Of a stretch of DNA of 64,000 nt, positions 1-10,306 are shown one piece after another. Location of the stretch: positions 62,001 to 126,000 of the forward strand of contig JBBHKE010002945.1 of NCBI GenBank assembly GCA_037447655.1, given 5' to 3'. The stretch's first letter is position 1, and each line of letters starts with the position of its first letter. The notes under the pieces were generated by a model. It was not told the origin of the DNA and did no database searches. It was given only the letters and a program-made list of their open reading frames with translations. This DNA comes from Zygnema cylindricum (lineage: Eukaryota; Streptophyta; Zygnematophyceae; Zygnematales; Zygnemataceae). The position numbers and the translations under genes were made by a program.

Positions 1-871
1 ATAAATTGTTACATGTAGATTAATTCGTTTAACGGAGATTAAGTACTTAGTGCATGGATACAATTTTATTTAGTACGGAGTACGGTATGGTGACGGAAAG
101 GATACGGCGCATTTGTTTCGATAGGGAAACAAATACCGCGCATCGAATTTCAGCGGCTATGATTATAACCGTTTTTGATTGGATGACCGCGATAGGAGCC
201 GCGATCACAGAAGAGGTACTTTTGGCATTTTACGGTCTTTGCCACGTCAGATGACACGTGGCGTGATAACATTGGATTACAGGAACTCCGGAGATTACAG
301 GAACAAATCCTGATTTGACACGTGTCGACATTTTGGCCATGTTGTACAATGGCCGTACATAAAGTACACCGACACTTGTACTTTTTCTGTACGATACATT
401 AATTTGATTGGTACCGTACTTCAATAGATAGAGTTTTAGAGGGGGAATACGACTTAGAAAATTTTGGGTAGATAGCTGCCTCTCTTAGAGAGCACCTTGT
501 ATAAATGGAAAACTTTGGCCATCCATAACAATCAATTTACTTGACTATTTTCAATGATTCTTTTTGCAGCAGACTAAAGGGAGTTCACGCAAAACAAGGG
601 TGTAGTCGATCAAATTTTTGCTTGCCACGGTGGCTGAATTTATAAGGGAAAGTCAAAGTGGGTGAATGTGTCCAAAACTCATATTCTAACTTTGCATTCT
701 GTGGTGGTACTGAGCACACATAAAGTCTTATTTCACATGGGTGAAACAATAATGGGTCTTTGATTGTCAAGGGGTCAATCATTTGGGTTTATATCAACTA
801 GGAGTCGGCACTATCTAGATAAGCTTCTTTTGGATATGCGATTTTTGTGGGCAATGGAGCACACAGAGTTT
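1..871 (+). repeat. LTR remnant, copia family C (3' part)
   Basis: This segment is collinear with the family C 3' LTR from about 55412 to 56280. It includes paired G-box motifs, the TATA box and the terminal segment GGAGCACACAGAGTTT. The window edge removes about the first 305 bases. The expected terminal CA, PBS and gag do not follow. The sequence passes directly into a fragment of another copia family at 872, so this is a truncated LTR and not an intact element end. Confidence 0.8.
252..506 (+). promoter_or_regulatory. LTR promoter remnant: two G-boxes and TATA box
   Basis: TGACACGTGGCG at 252-263 and TGACACGTGTCG at 316-327 are G-box (CACGTG) sites of the kind bound by plant bZIP factors. 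A TATAAATGG box lies near 500-508, just after a short CTCT/GAGAG inverted repeat. The same three elements recur at equivalent places in the complete family C LTRs. Promoter function is inferred from position and motif only. Confidence 0.5.
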
Positions 872-1079
872 TAATATTCTTGGAGTGGAAGTTTTAAAGT
901 ACGATAATGGGGATATTAAACTGTCATAGGCGCAATATTACAAAGAAGTATTGACAAAATTTGCTATGTTGGATTCTAAGCCAGTTTTGACACCACTAGA
1001 TTCCAAACTTCAATATCGCAAATTTGAGGAGGGGAAACAATCCACGTACCCTATCGTGAGGCGGTTGGGAGTTCGATTG
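872..1079 (+). pseudogene. Copia family D reverse transcriptase scrap
   Basis: The translation resembles the part of the family D RT found on the minus strand at about 45920-46120. Shared stretches include KEVLTKFAMLDSKPVLTP and DSKLQYRKFEE. It has an in-frame stop and a frameshift near 1032 where the D copy reads EETINVPYREAVG. Only about 70 codons remain and there is no catalytic motif. It is wedged between the family C LTR remnant and the family A LTR with no LTR of its own, so it is a rearrangement scrap. The 29 bases after it (1080-1108) are unassigned. Confidence 0.75.
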
Positions 1080-1323
1080 TAAAAGGAGACAAAGTAACCC
1101 ACAACACATGTTGAAATAAGTAGTTTTTGTATTTTCTAGGTCTAAAATAAATTAGCGAAAACATATATAGAAAATGATGGCAGCCTGCCTCCATCTCTTC
1201 TCTCTTTCCCCCATACTTGTTGTAGTCACTAAAGGAGAGAGAGAGCGATGGAGCCATGGCTGCCTCAGCTCCATAGGAAGGACTAAAGAGTGACTTAAGT
1301 CACTCTCAACAAAAGGTTGAGTC

Positions 1324-1386
1324 CGGCAGAACTCGAACCCTCGACTGGTAGAGTGCGGCGTAGCCGTTAGCTCTAACCAGTCTGTC
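1324..1386 (-). other. Antisense tRNA-like module in LTR U3
   Basis: Read on the minus strand, this segment has a D-arm-like TGGTTAGAGC, an anticodon-arm-like inverted repeat and a T-arm-like GGTTCGAGT. The copy in the 3' LTR (15649-15712) is better preserved. No proper acceptor stem or matching D stem is visible, so it is not called as a functional tRNA gene. Equivalent modules sit at similar places in the LTRs of families B and C. Confidence 0.45.
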
Positions 1387-1637
1387 ATAGAAGTTCGTTA
1401 GATGATATAGGGTTTCATTCATATTTAAACTGTTGTATTATACTGAAATGATTTAACTGTAATATGGACGAAACGAACATGGAACTTGTTAAGGTTTAGT
1501 GCGAACGTCATTTCGCACAAAACAAATAAAACGGACATTTGTTTTAAACGGTCGACATTTAATGTCGGATTTAATCCGACGGCGCACGTCATCGCCGAGA
1601 TCGCGGAATGGTCACTTTGGATTTTATGGACGTGCCA

Positions 1638-1893
1638 TGACGTGGCGCCGCGTGGAAGGATGACATTCGGTCGCGAGAATTCCGAAAAATATACGAACGA
1701 GTGGAAAAATGACACGCGTCCACTCAGTAGCCTTGTCATACACCGGCCGTACAGAAAGGACATCGGCCGTAGTACCTTTCTGTACTTTACAGTAATATGA
1801 TTGGTTCGTACTTTAGCAGATAGGGGTTGTGAGAGAGATTTAGGACTTAGGAAATTTTGACACCTCTCTCTCTAAGAGAGCTTTGTATAAATT
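1638..1893 (+). promoter_or_regulatory. Family A LTR promoter
   Basis: TGACGTGGCG at 1638-1647 is a bZIP-type G/C-box. TATAAATT at 1886-1893 follows the short inverted repeat TCTCTCTAAGAGAG. The same arrangement is in the 3' LTR near 16200-16216. Transcription would start about 30 bases downstream, which defines U3 as the part before it. This is inference from motif and position. Confidence 0.5.
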
Positions 1894-2086
1894 GGCATTT
1901 TTGCCGGCTCATAACTTATCGGCTGGTTGGCCGTTTTCAGTGATTCTTTTTGCTACGGACTCAGGGGAGTCCAGGCTACACAGGGATGCAGTCAAATTGT
2001 CAGTTTGCCTTCTTGGGCAGCAGTGGTTGTGGCTTCAAGTGGGTTAGTTAAATACTATCTAGAGGCTTCCTGTATTCTGTGGTCCA

Positions 2087-4608
2087 ATGGAGGACACAGA
2101 ATTGCAGGTTATGGGCCCACCCTCTAGGGTGCCCACCTTCAATGGATCTGGGTTCATCTATTGGGAAGCCATGATGATGGGAGCTTTGTGTGAAAAACGA
2201 TACTGGGGTATCGTCAATGGACAAGTGAAACGTCCACCTTCGGGAACTCCACCAGGATTTGGGGGAGTAAGGTTTTCTGCAACAACGGCTGCCTCACCGG
2301 AGGAGGCAGATGATAGGGACAGCAGTGTGTCCGAAAAGGGGAAAGAGAAGGAGAAACCCCTCACTCCTATTGCCTCAATATCAGGAGCGGCGACCGTGAA
2401 GACCGTGGAGAACGATACTCAAATGTTGGAGGATGTAAACATGGCTGCCAAGAACTTCATTCTGAGGCACCTCACTCAAGGTTTGGCCACTCCTCATCTT
2501 CACATATACAAGGCCGAGGAGTTGTGGGTGAGTTTGGTCGAGATTTATAGAGCTGGAACTATTCAGGAGCTCTAGTTGGCTGAGCAAAAGCTAGTGAGTT
2601 ACACTTACAAAGGAGGAAAGATGTTAGATTACTATAATGATCTTTCTTTTTGTATATGGAAATGGAAAGTGCCGGGTAGACTGGTACAATTAAAATGAAA
2701 GTTAACACCCTCATCATAAAATTACCAAATGAGTTCGAAAACATAGTGTACCGAGTACACGGAATGCCTGATAGTTCATGGAAATGGAACACAGTAGTCA
2801 GGATGATACTTGTGCAGGAAAACACAATGGAGATTAGGAGAGGAGGAAAGAGCATTCAAGCTCTAGCAGCAGGAGGGGACCGTTGGGGGAAGGACCCGAA
2901 GAAACCTTATAGAGGGGAAAGAGATCATTCAGGGGGACAGAGGCCCCCAAAGGGTCTTTGTCATTATTGCAAAAAGCCGGGACACTTTATTGCAGATTGT
3001 GTCAAGCTATCACAGCTGAGGCTCCAAGAGAACCGTGGAGGGGGTTCTTCCGGAGGGAAGAAAAAGGCACTTGTGGTTACAAAAGTGTCAGGAGAAACCG
3101 AAAATGAGTACTCTGAGGAGGATGGGGAGGTTCTTCTTGACGAGAGTTTGGAGGAGAAGGAGATTCCTCGGAGGCAGAAGTGTGCCCTTGGAGCAATCCG
3201 GGAAGCTCCACAGGAAGGATGGATCATCGACTCAGGTGCATCCATGCATATGTGTTATGATAAAGAACTCTTCACTAAGTTAAGAAAGATTCCTACAGTA
3301 GAGATAGAGTATGGGGATGGGAGAGTGGTTACTACAAATCAAGTGGGATTAGTAGATCTGAAAGTCTTAGTGGAGGGTAAGACTTCAAAACTTACATTCT
3401 CAGATGTACTTTACATTCCTCAGCTGAGTAAAAATCTTGTCTCTACGTTTCTGTTGGATGACAAAGAGTTTGATACCTTCACTAGAAAGGGAGTCTTTAC
3501 AGCTAAGTATGGGGATGAAGTTTACTTCACAGTAGATAAGGGTAGCCAAGGAATGTTTAGGCTTAACCTGAGTAATGAAAAGAAGAATGCTTATCTGTTG
3601 GTGTTCCTAAGGTGATGATTTGGCATAAGCGGTTAGGGCATGTGCATTTTGATAGGTTAAGGGAAATGAAAAAGCTTGGGGTAGTAGATGGCATTCAGTT
3701 TGGGGATAATGAAATGATGGATGATTGTAGTGGTTGTGCTCAAGGTAAGGCTCACAGACTTCCCTTTCCCAAAGCCACCACATATAGAGGTGAGAAGGTG
3801 TTAGATTTGGTCCACACAGATATTTGGGGACCTGCAAAAGTACATTCGGTTGGAGGAAAGAGGTTTATGATGACAATAACTGATGACTGGTCTAGATACT
3901 CTAGAGTCTACTTTTTGAAAACAAAGTCTGAAGCATCAACTTACTTCAAAGAATATAAAGCTTGGAGTGAGAAGTTGCATGAAACCCCCATTAAGAGGAT
4001 AAGGAGTGATAATGGGGGGGAATATACTTCTAACGAGTTTGAGGAATATCAGAGAGATGAGGGAGTGCAACACCAGAAAACTGTACCATATAACCCGGAA
4101 CAAAATGGGGTAGCTTAGAGGTTGAATTGAACACTAGGAGATAGTGTACGCAGTATGTTGGCCGACAAGAAAATAGGAAAGAGATTTTGGGTAGAAGCAA
4201 TGAATTGTGCCAACTACATTAAGAATAGAGTCCTTACCTCAGCTGTAAAGGGAGTGACATCTTATGAGAGATGGGTTGGAAGGAAACTAGATATCTCACA
4301 CCTTAAAGTATTTGGTAGCCAAGTTTACAGTGTTGACACGGATAGGAAAAACTGGAAACTAGATGCTAAGGGAAAACCAAGATACTTTATGGGATATGAT
4401 GAGGATGTTAGGGGATATAGAGTCTATGACTTAGCAAAGAAAGATATCATTCTGGTCAAACACTTAGTTGTCATGGATGAAGGGAAGTCATTTGACCCCT
4501 TCAAATATACAAAAAAGATAAGGATCAGATTTGAGTCCGAAAGTGAGGAGAACTCGGTCGTTCTCAAAAGGGACATGGGTGAAACCGTGATTACAGATTC
4601 ACGGGAGA
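2087..4608 (+). pseudogene. Family A copy 1 gag-pol, truncated before RT
   Basis: The reading frame opens at ATG 2087 inside the LTR (MEDTELQ) and passes through the PBS (VMGPP). Visible parts in order: a UBN2-type Gag domain, a zinc knuckle CHYCKKPGHFIADC near 2960-3000, an aspartic protease with DSGA near 3228, the GAG-pre-integrase motif WHKRLGHVHF near 3621, and integrase with HTDIWGP, RSDNGGEY and EQNGVA. Damage: TAG at 2572 (CAG in copy 2), a frame change near 2690, a 2-base loss near 3595, and stops near 4116 and 4126. Coding stops at 4608, before RT, where an LTR tail is joined. It cannot encode a working Pol. Confidence 0.9.
2107..2121 (+). other. PBS matching initiator tRNA-Met anticodon arm
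   Basis: GGTTATGGGCCCACC directly follows the LTR terminus TTGCA. Its reverse complement GGTGGGCCCATAACC equals the anticodon stem-loop of plant initiator tRNA-Met as I recall it (anticodon CAU). This is the half-tRNA priming mode established for Drosophila copia. The ATG inside it (2111-2113) is in frame with gag. Confidence 0.75.
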
Positions 4609-4906
4609 TATTCTGTGGTCCAATGGAGGACACAGAATTGCAGGTTATGGGCCCACCCTATAGGGTGCCCACCTTCAATGGATCTTGGTTCATCTATTGG
4701 GAAGCCATGATGATGGGAGCTTTGTGTGAAAAACGATACTGGGGTATCGTTAGTGGACAAGTGAAACGTCCACCTTCGGGAACTCCACCAGGATTTGGGG
4801 GAGTAAGGTTTTCTGCAACAACGGCTGCCTCAGCGGAGGAGGCAGATGATAGGGACAGCAGTGTGTCCGAAAAGGGGAAAGAGAAGGAGACACCCCTCAC
4901 TCCTAT
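4609..4906 (+). pseudogene. Second LTR tail, PBS and gag start, family A copy 2
   Basis: After pol sequence ending ACGGGAGA, the text switches to the last ~34 bases of the family A LTR (4609-4642), a PBS (4643-4657), and the start of gag through CTCACTCCTAT. The join is in frame: an open frame from 4155 runs from the integrase C-terminal region through the junction into MEDTELQVMGPP of Gag. The gag is then interrupted by the family B element and resumes at 11356. The missing DNA at the junction is the pol 3' half, a 3' LTR and most of a 5' LTR. Confidence 0.85.
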
Positions 4907-5120
4907 TATAGAAATTAATGGTTTTAAAGTATTTTCTAGGTCTGAATAGAAATAAAGAAGCCGAAGCAGTCTACCTCTAACTTCTCTCTCCAAACTCTCA
5001 AACTTGTCGCAGTCACTGAGAAATTGGAGAGGAAGCTAGAGCCATGGCTACCTAGGCTATCCTGAGGTTTACGGGAAATTTATACTAGTTAGGGAGGAGA
5101 TTATTTACTAAAAGGTATAT

Positions 5121-5200
5121 GCCGGCCACAGGATTTGATCCTAGTACCTGCCGGCCGACAGATAGTAGATAGACGGTAGCCTTAGCCGTTAGGTCTACAA
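5121..5200 (-). other. Antisense tRNA-like module, family B LTR
   Basis: On the minus strand this reads a D-arm-like GTAGACCTAACGGCTA followed by a T-arm-like AGGATCAAATCCT. It is at the same relative place as the modules in families A and C, and it shares the CTAACGGCTA core. It is degenerate and shows no acceptor stem. A copy is in the 3' LTR near 10521-10600, and a related one in the truncated family B LTR near 25855-25900. Confidence 0.4.
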
Positions 5201-5469
5201 GAAGTCTTACGTATTATATAGTACGATAATTAATTAAACATTAATTCGTAGGATGAATCATTTAACTATAACTGTTAACGGGATACATAGATCTGGTATG
5301 TAAAAGTACGAATTGCGGTACGGATAAAGAATCAATACCGTGCATAGATTTCGTAAGCGAAACAAATACCGCGCATGTATTTATTACGGCTACGATCAAA
5401 TATGAGTTTAATCGGACGGCCGCAATTAGCGCCGAGATCGCGGAAGTAGAATTTGGCAATTTGTGGGCA

Positions 5470-5558
5470 TCGCCACATCGGATGACACGTGGCGATGTCA
5501 CATTGGAGCGCGGCATCTCCGAGGATTAAAGGAGCGAATCTGGACATACCACGTGTCG
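5470..5558 (+). promoter_or_regulatory. Paired G-box palindromes in family B LTR
   Basis: CATCGCCAC (5469-5477) and GTGGCGATG (5490-5498) form a perfect 9-bp inverted repeat around TGACACGTGGCG. A second site, CCACGTGTCG, follows at 5549-5558. The same pair occurs in the 3' LTR and, with sequence changes, in family C. No clear TATA box is seen in B: the equivalent place reads TTGTACAAAAGG near 5726. Confidence 0.45.
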
Positions 5559-5958
5559 ACATTTAGGGCATGTCGTACAGTGTCCGTACATAAAGTATAC
5601 CGGCAGCTGTACTTTTGCGTACGGAACTATAATCTGATTGGTTCCGTACATCTGTAGATAGAGTCTGTGAGATAGATAGGACTTAGAAAAATTAGAAGGT
5701 AGGACCCTCTCTCCTGGAGAGCTTTTGTACAAAAGGTCAACTTTGACCCTCCATAACTTACTGCTCAGGGGAGCAAATTCAGAGATTCTCTTTGCTATTG
5801 ACTCAGGGGAGTCTTGTCTTCACAAGGGTGAAGTTGGTCAAAGTTTTTGTCTGTCAAGGTGGCAGTTAATTTTGTCGAAACACAAAGGGGTCAGGGTTAT
5901 CCTAGAGGCTTCTTGGAAGCTGTCCACTCTGAGGACTTATGGAGGTCTCAGAGTTTTA

Positions 5959-5973
5959 AGTTATGGGCCCACG
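5959..5973 (+). other. Half-tRNA PBS of family B
   Basis: AGTTATGGGCCCACG starts immediately after the LTR. After one spacer base, GTTATGGGCCCAC is complementary to the initiator tRNA-Met anticodon arm. The Gag ATG at 5963 lies inside it. Confidence 0.7.
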
Positions 5974-8900
5974 CTCTAGGGTACCAATCTTTAATGGAAC
6001 TGGCTTCATATACAAGGAAAGTATGATGATAGGAGCTCTATGCGAAAAAAAGGTTTTGGGGGATAATGAGTGGACGGTTGGGGCGCCCATCAAGTCTTGG
6101 AATTCCTCTAGGATTTGGAGGAAGGAGATTCACCAGGAAAAAGGATCTACCTTCAACGGAGGAAACAAAAGAAGAAGAGGTGGTGGACAAAGGAAGGGAG
6201 AAGGAGGCGACCACACCAATAGCAATTGGTTCGGCATTCATGTCACCTATTCCGAGGAACGAGGAGAATGATACTGAAACTTGGGACTTCAACAATATGG
6301 CGGCAAAGCACTTCATCCTACGCCATCTCACTCAAGGACTTGCATGTCCTCATTTGCAGGTAGAAAGGGCATCCGATCTTTGCATGGCTCTCATAGAGAT
6401 GTACCGAAGTGGTACGATTAAGCAACAACAGTTCGCTGATCAGAAAGTGAAGGAGTATGAATTCAAAGGGGGAAATATGTTGGATTTTTGCAATGAGCTT
6501 GCTACACTCTTCATGGAGCAAGAGAGTGCGGGGAAATTTTTTAGTGAAAAAGAAAAGGTTAACTGTTTACTAATGAAGTTACCTGATGAGTTCGAGAACA
6601 TAGTCAACCGTGTGCAGGACTTGCCGGACTCAAGGTGGATATGGAACTCAGTGGTAGGGATGATTCTCGTTCGAGAGAATACGATTGAGATCCGAAGGGG
6701 AGGAAAGAGTGGCCAAGCCTTGGCAACAGCGACTGACTGAGGAACAAGTATTCCCGGTAACCAGTCGGAAACTATGGGGGTAGGGAGCAGAAAAAACACG
6801 TTGACGAGTTCGAACTAAGGGCTCCCAAAGGTTTATGTCATTTTTGTAAGAAACCGGGGCACTATATGGCAGAGTGCACTAAGCTAACCGAGCTTCGGTT
6901 AAAGGAGGGGCAGACCGGTGGTACCCCGAGAGGAAAGAAAAAGGCCCTTGTCACACAGGTACTTGATGTGGAATCCGAGGACGAGGACAATGAGCTCTTT
7001 TTGGATGAGGAGTTGGAGGCGAAAAATGAGGTTGAAATTCCACGAAGGCAGAAATGTGCTTACGGTAGATAGAAAGGTGAAGCAGGTTGGATTATAGATT
7101 CAGGTGCCTCCATGCACATGTGTAAGGATAGGCACCTGTTCATTAAGATAAGAAAGATTCCCACCGTAGAGATAGAGTACGGGGATGGGAGGATAGTCAC
7201 CACTACTCTTGTAGGATCGGTAGATGTGAAAGTGTTAGTAGAAGGAAAGACATCCATATTAACATTCTCCGATGTATTTTTTAATCGGAGCTGAACAAAA
7301 ACCTTATTTCTAAATCTATATTAGATGATAAGGGTTTTTTCACTAGCACTGAGAAGAAGTCTTTACTGCTAGTTTTGAGGAGGATGTCTATTTCATTGCT
7401 GAGAAAGGTAGCCATGGGATGTTTAGGCTGATCTTAAGTAATGAAACGAAGAAACTTTATTATGCTGGTGTTCATGATATTATGATGTGGCATAAGAGCC
7501 TTGGGCATGTGAATCCAGATAAGTTAAGAGAGATGAAAAAGATGGGAGTGGTGGAAGGGATTCAGTTCAGTGAGAGTGATGATATAAGTGATTGTAGTGG
7601 ATGTGCTCAAGGTAAAGCACACAGATTACCCTTTCCTAAAACAACCACCTATAAGGGAGAAAAAATTCTAGATCTAGTACACACAGATATTTGGGGACCG
7701 GCCAGAGTGCCCTCACCGGGGGGGAAGAGATTTATGATGACTATAACTGATGATTGGTCTCGGTATTCCCGGGTGTATTTTTTGAAAAATAAGTCAGAAG
7801 CTCAGGATTGTTTTAGACAATATCAAGCATGGAGCGAAAAACTCCATGAAACTCCAATCAAGAGAGTAAGGAGTGACAATGGTGGAGAGTATACTTCTAA
7901 CCAGTTTGAGGATTTTTTGAGGGAAGATGGGGTTCAACACCAAAAGACAGTTCCAGAAAATCCGGAACAGAATGGGGTAGCTGAAAGTTTAAATAGAACA
8001 CTAAGTGATAGTGCTTGAAGTATGTTGTCGGATAAGAAGATAGGAAAAAGGTTTTGGGCAGAAGCAATGAACTGTGCTAATTACCTCAAAAATAAAGTTC
8101 TTACTTCAGCTATAAAAGATCAAACACCTTATGAGAGATGGACAGGCCGGAAACCAGACTTATCTCATTTAAAGGTTTTCAGCAGTCAAGTATTCAGTCT
8201 AGATACAGATCGGTCTAATTGGAAGCTAGATCTTAAAGTAAAACCGGGATACTTATTAGGGTATGATGAGGATGTTAAACGATATAGAGTTTATGATATA
8301 AAAAGAGAAGATATAATCTAGTAAAGCATCTAGTAGTTATGGATGAAGGAAAGTCTATGGATCCCTTCAAATACACAAAGTCAGTAAAAATCACATTTGA
8401 GTCAGAAAATTCCGATGACTTTGAGCTCCCTAACTATCCAGGTTTTAGAGACGATGACATTCTTGCAGGTACAAATCAGACCGAAAAGGACTCGGCTGTG
8501 GAAACTCCAGTAACAACTCTACCCCAAGCGGAAGACGTGGTGGAAATTGATTCGGAATCAAAGGATAGAGGAGAAGCCCAGTTTGTTCTAAAGAACTACG
8601 AGAACCATCTATTCCGGCCTCAAATTTTGAGGGGGGGAGGAGAAGTAGCAAAAGACTGCAAAAAAAACAGGTTATTAACAAGGTAACTAAACTATCTCAT
8701 CAAGATGAACCTCAAACTTACGGAGAGGCGATGACTCGTCCAGAAAGAAACCGGTGGAAGATAGCCATCAATGAGGAGATGGCCTCAATTAAGGCAGCCG
8801 ATACTTGGGAGCTGGTGCATTGTCCACCTAACCGAAAACGAATCGGTTGTAAGTGGGTTTTCAAATTAAAACTGAACCCAGATAACACAATCGAGCGCTT

Positions 8901-10293
8901 CAAGGCTCGATTAGTGGCAAAGGGATTTACACAAAAGGAGGGAATTGACTACGAGGAAACCTTTGCCCCGCTGGTCAGATTTCCCTCCGTCCGCATACTT
9001 CTCAGCCTGGCAGCAGCCGAAGAGATGGAAGTGCACCAGATGGATATCAAAACAGCCTTTTTGCATGGAGAATTGGAAGAGGAGATCTTCATGCGACAAC
9101 CCGAAGGGTTTGTGGAGGAAGGAGATGAGAGTAAGGTATGCCGGCTGATTAAATCTCTTTATGGTTTGAAACAAGCGCCTCGACAATGGAATAAGAAGCT
9201 TGATGAGTTTCTTACCGGTCTGGGATATATCCGAATCAGCTCAGATCACTCAATCTATGTTTTAGAAGATGAGGAAAGTTTTACCCTTTATTGCAACTTA
9301 TGTTGATGATTTGGTTGTTTTAAGTATATCAATGGAAAAAATTAATAAACTGAAAACCGTTCTTAAGGGGAGATTTGAAATGAAGGATATGGGGGGAGCA
9401 AAATACATTTTGGGAATTCAAGTAGAGAGAGACCGAAAAAGAAAAATTATAAGATTGACTCAAAAAGAAGCAATAGGGAACATGCTTGAAAATTTTCAAA
9501 TGGATAAGCTAATAGTTGTACAACTCCAATGGAGTTGAAGAAGGGAACTGAGGGGAGTGAGGAAGAAGGAGTCATAGTCTTAGACGAGGAATTATCTCCT
9601 GAAGAACAGAAATTCATGCAGACTATTCCTTACAAACAAGTAGTGGGAAGTCTAATCTATTTTATGAATTGTACCCGGTCGGATTTAGCTGCAGCTGTAG
9701 GAGTGCTGAGTAGAAGTCTAAATGCTCCCACTAAGAGGGATTGGGAGGTAGCTAATAGAGTCTTTAGATACTTGATAGGAACTAGGGATCTATGGTTGCA
9801 TTTGGGTGGGGAGAATACTGACATCACTACTTGGAGTGATTCCAGTTATGGTGATGCTCCGATGAGGAGATGCACTTCTGGATATGTATTATATGTGGGT
9901 GATCAGGCTTGCTGTTGGAGTAGCAAACAGCAAAAGGTTATTGCTCAGTCCACCATGGAGGCTGAGTATAAGGCCTCTTGCTCTGCTGTAAAAGAATTGA
10001 TGTGGGTCAAGTCTTTGCTTGGTGAGCTTGGTCACCTTAAGAGTGGTGTGCAAAAATTTTTTTGTGATAATCAGGCAGCAATCGCTATTTCTGCCAATCC
10101 TAAACATCATTTTAAAGCTAAACACATGGACATTAGACTCAGCTTTGTTAGAGAGAAAGTAGAAAACAAAATAACCAGCTTAGAGTACCGACCAGATACT
10201 GAGATGGTAGCAGATAAGATGACCAAACCTGTGCCTTCCCCTAAGCTAATTTTCTGCAGGGAAAAATGTGGTCTGAAATTAAAGATTGACTAG
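5963..10293 (+). pseudogene. Family B gag-pol, frameshifted
   Basis: Order of domains: Gag (UBN2 region near 6300-6640), zinc knuckle CHFCKKPGHYMAEC near 6837-6880, protease DSGA near 7098, GAG-pre-integrase WHKSLGHVNPDKL near 7487, integrase with HTDIWGP, RSDNGGEY and EQNGVAE (7680-8000), RT with YVDD near 9300, and RNase H with WSDSSYGDAPMRRCTSGYVL near 9830-9890. It ends at TAG 10291. Frame breaks are visible near 6050, 6740-6830, 7275, 8320, 9285 and 9500, plus stops near 7068 and 8016. The domains remain easy to read but no complete polyprotein can be made. The LTR pair is much closer to identical than the coding damage suggests, so the copy may have been defective when it moved. Confidence 0.93.
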
Positions 10294-10306
10294 AAAATAA
10301 GGGGAG
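10294..10306 (+). other. Polypurine tract of family B
   Basis: AAAATAAGGGGAG abuts the 3' LTR start TGTAGAAATT. It is the expected plus-strand primer. The same motif precedes the 3' LTRs of families A (AAAATAAGGCGAG) and C (AAAATAAGGGGAG). Confidence 0.8.

Larger units (their letters stand above)
1109..2106 (+). repeat. 5' LTR of family A
   Basis: The 998-bp LTR begins TGTTGAAATAAG and ends GAATTGCA. It matches 15434-16432 with few differences. It contains, in order, the AGCCATGGCT palindrome near 1251, an antisense tRNA-like module (1324-1386), a TGACGTGGCG box, a CTCTC/GAGAG inverted repeat, TATAAATT, the hairpin GGACTC-AGGG-GAGTCC at 1957-1972, and the start codon of Gag in its last 20 bases. 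Confidence 0.9.
4907..5958 (+). repeat. 5' LTR of family B
   Basis: 1052 bp, nearly identical to 10307-11355. It carries the AGCCATGGCT palindrome near 5040, an antisense tRNA-like module (about 5121-5200), G-boxes at 5483-5494 and 5549-5558, and two hairpins with the same loop at 5763-5774 (GCTC-AGGG-GAGC) and 5800-5813 (GACTC-AGGG-GAGTC). Its terminal CA is mutated to TA, which puts a stop in the LTR-encoded Gag leader. The 3' LTR keeps ATGGAGGTCTCAGAGTTTCA. Confidence 0.92.

Noticed and set aside
1104-1108. Target-site duplication of the family A composite (acaca / cacac)
   Set aside because: The match is shifted by one base in a CA-rich context and cannot be distinguished from chance.
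1324-1386. Functional tRNA gene on the minus strand
   Set aside because: No acceptor stem and an unpaired D stem in every copy. Kept only as a tRNA-like module.
1486-1800. 104-codon ORF repeated at 15811-16125
   Set aside because: Both lie inside the family A LTRs, so the repetition is due to LTR identity. The minus strand of the same region is also open, and the region holds promoter motifs.
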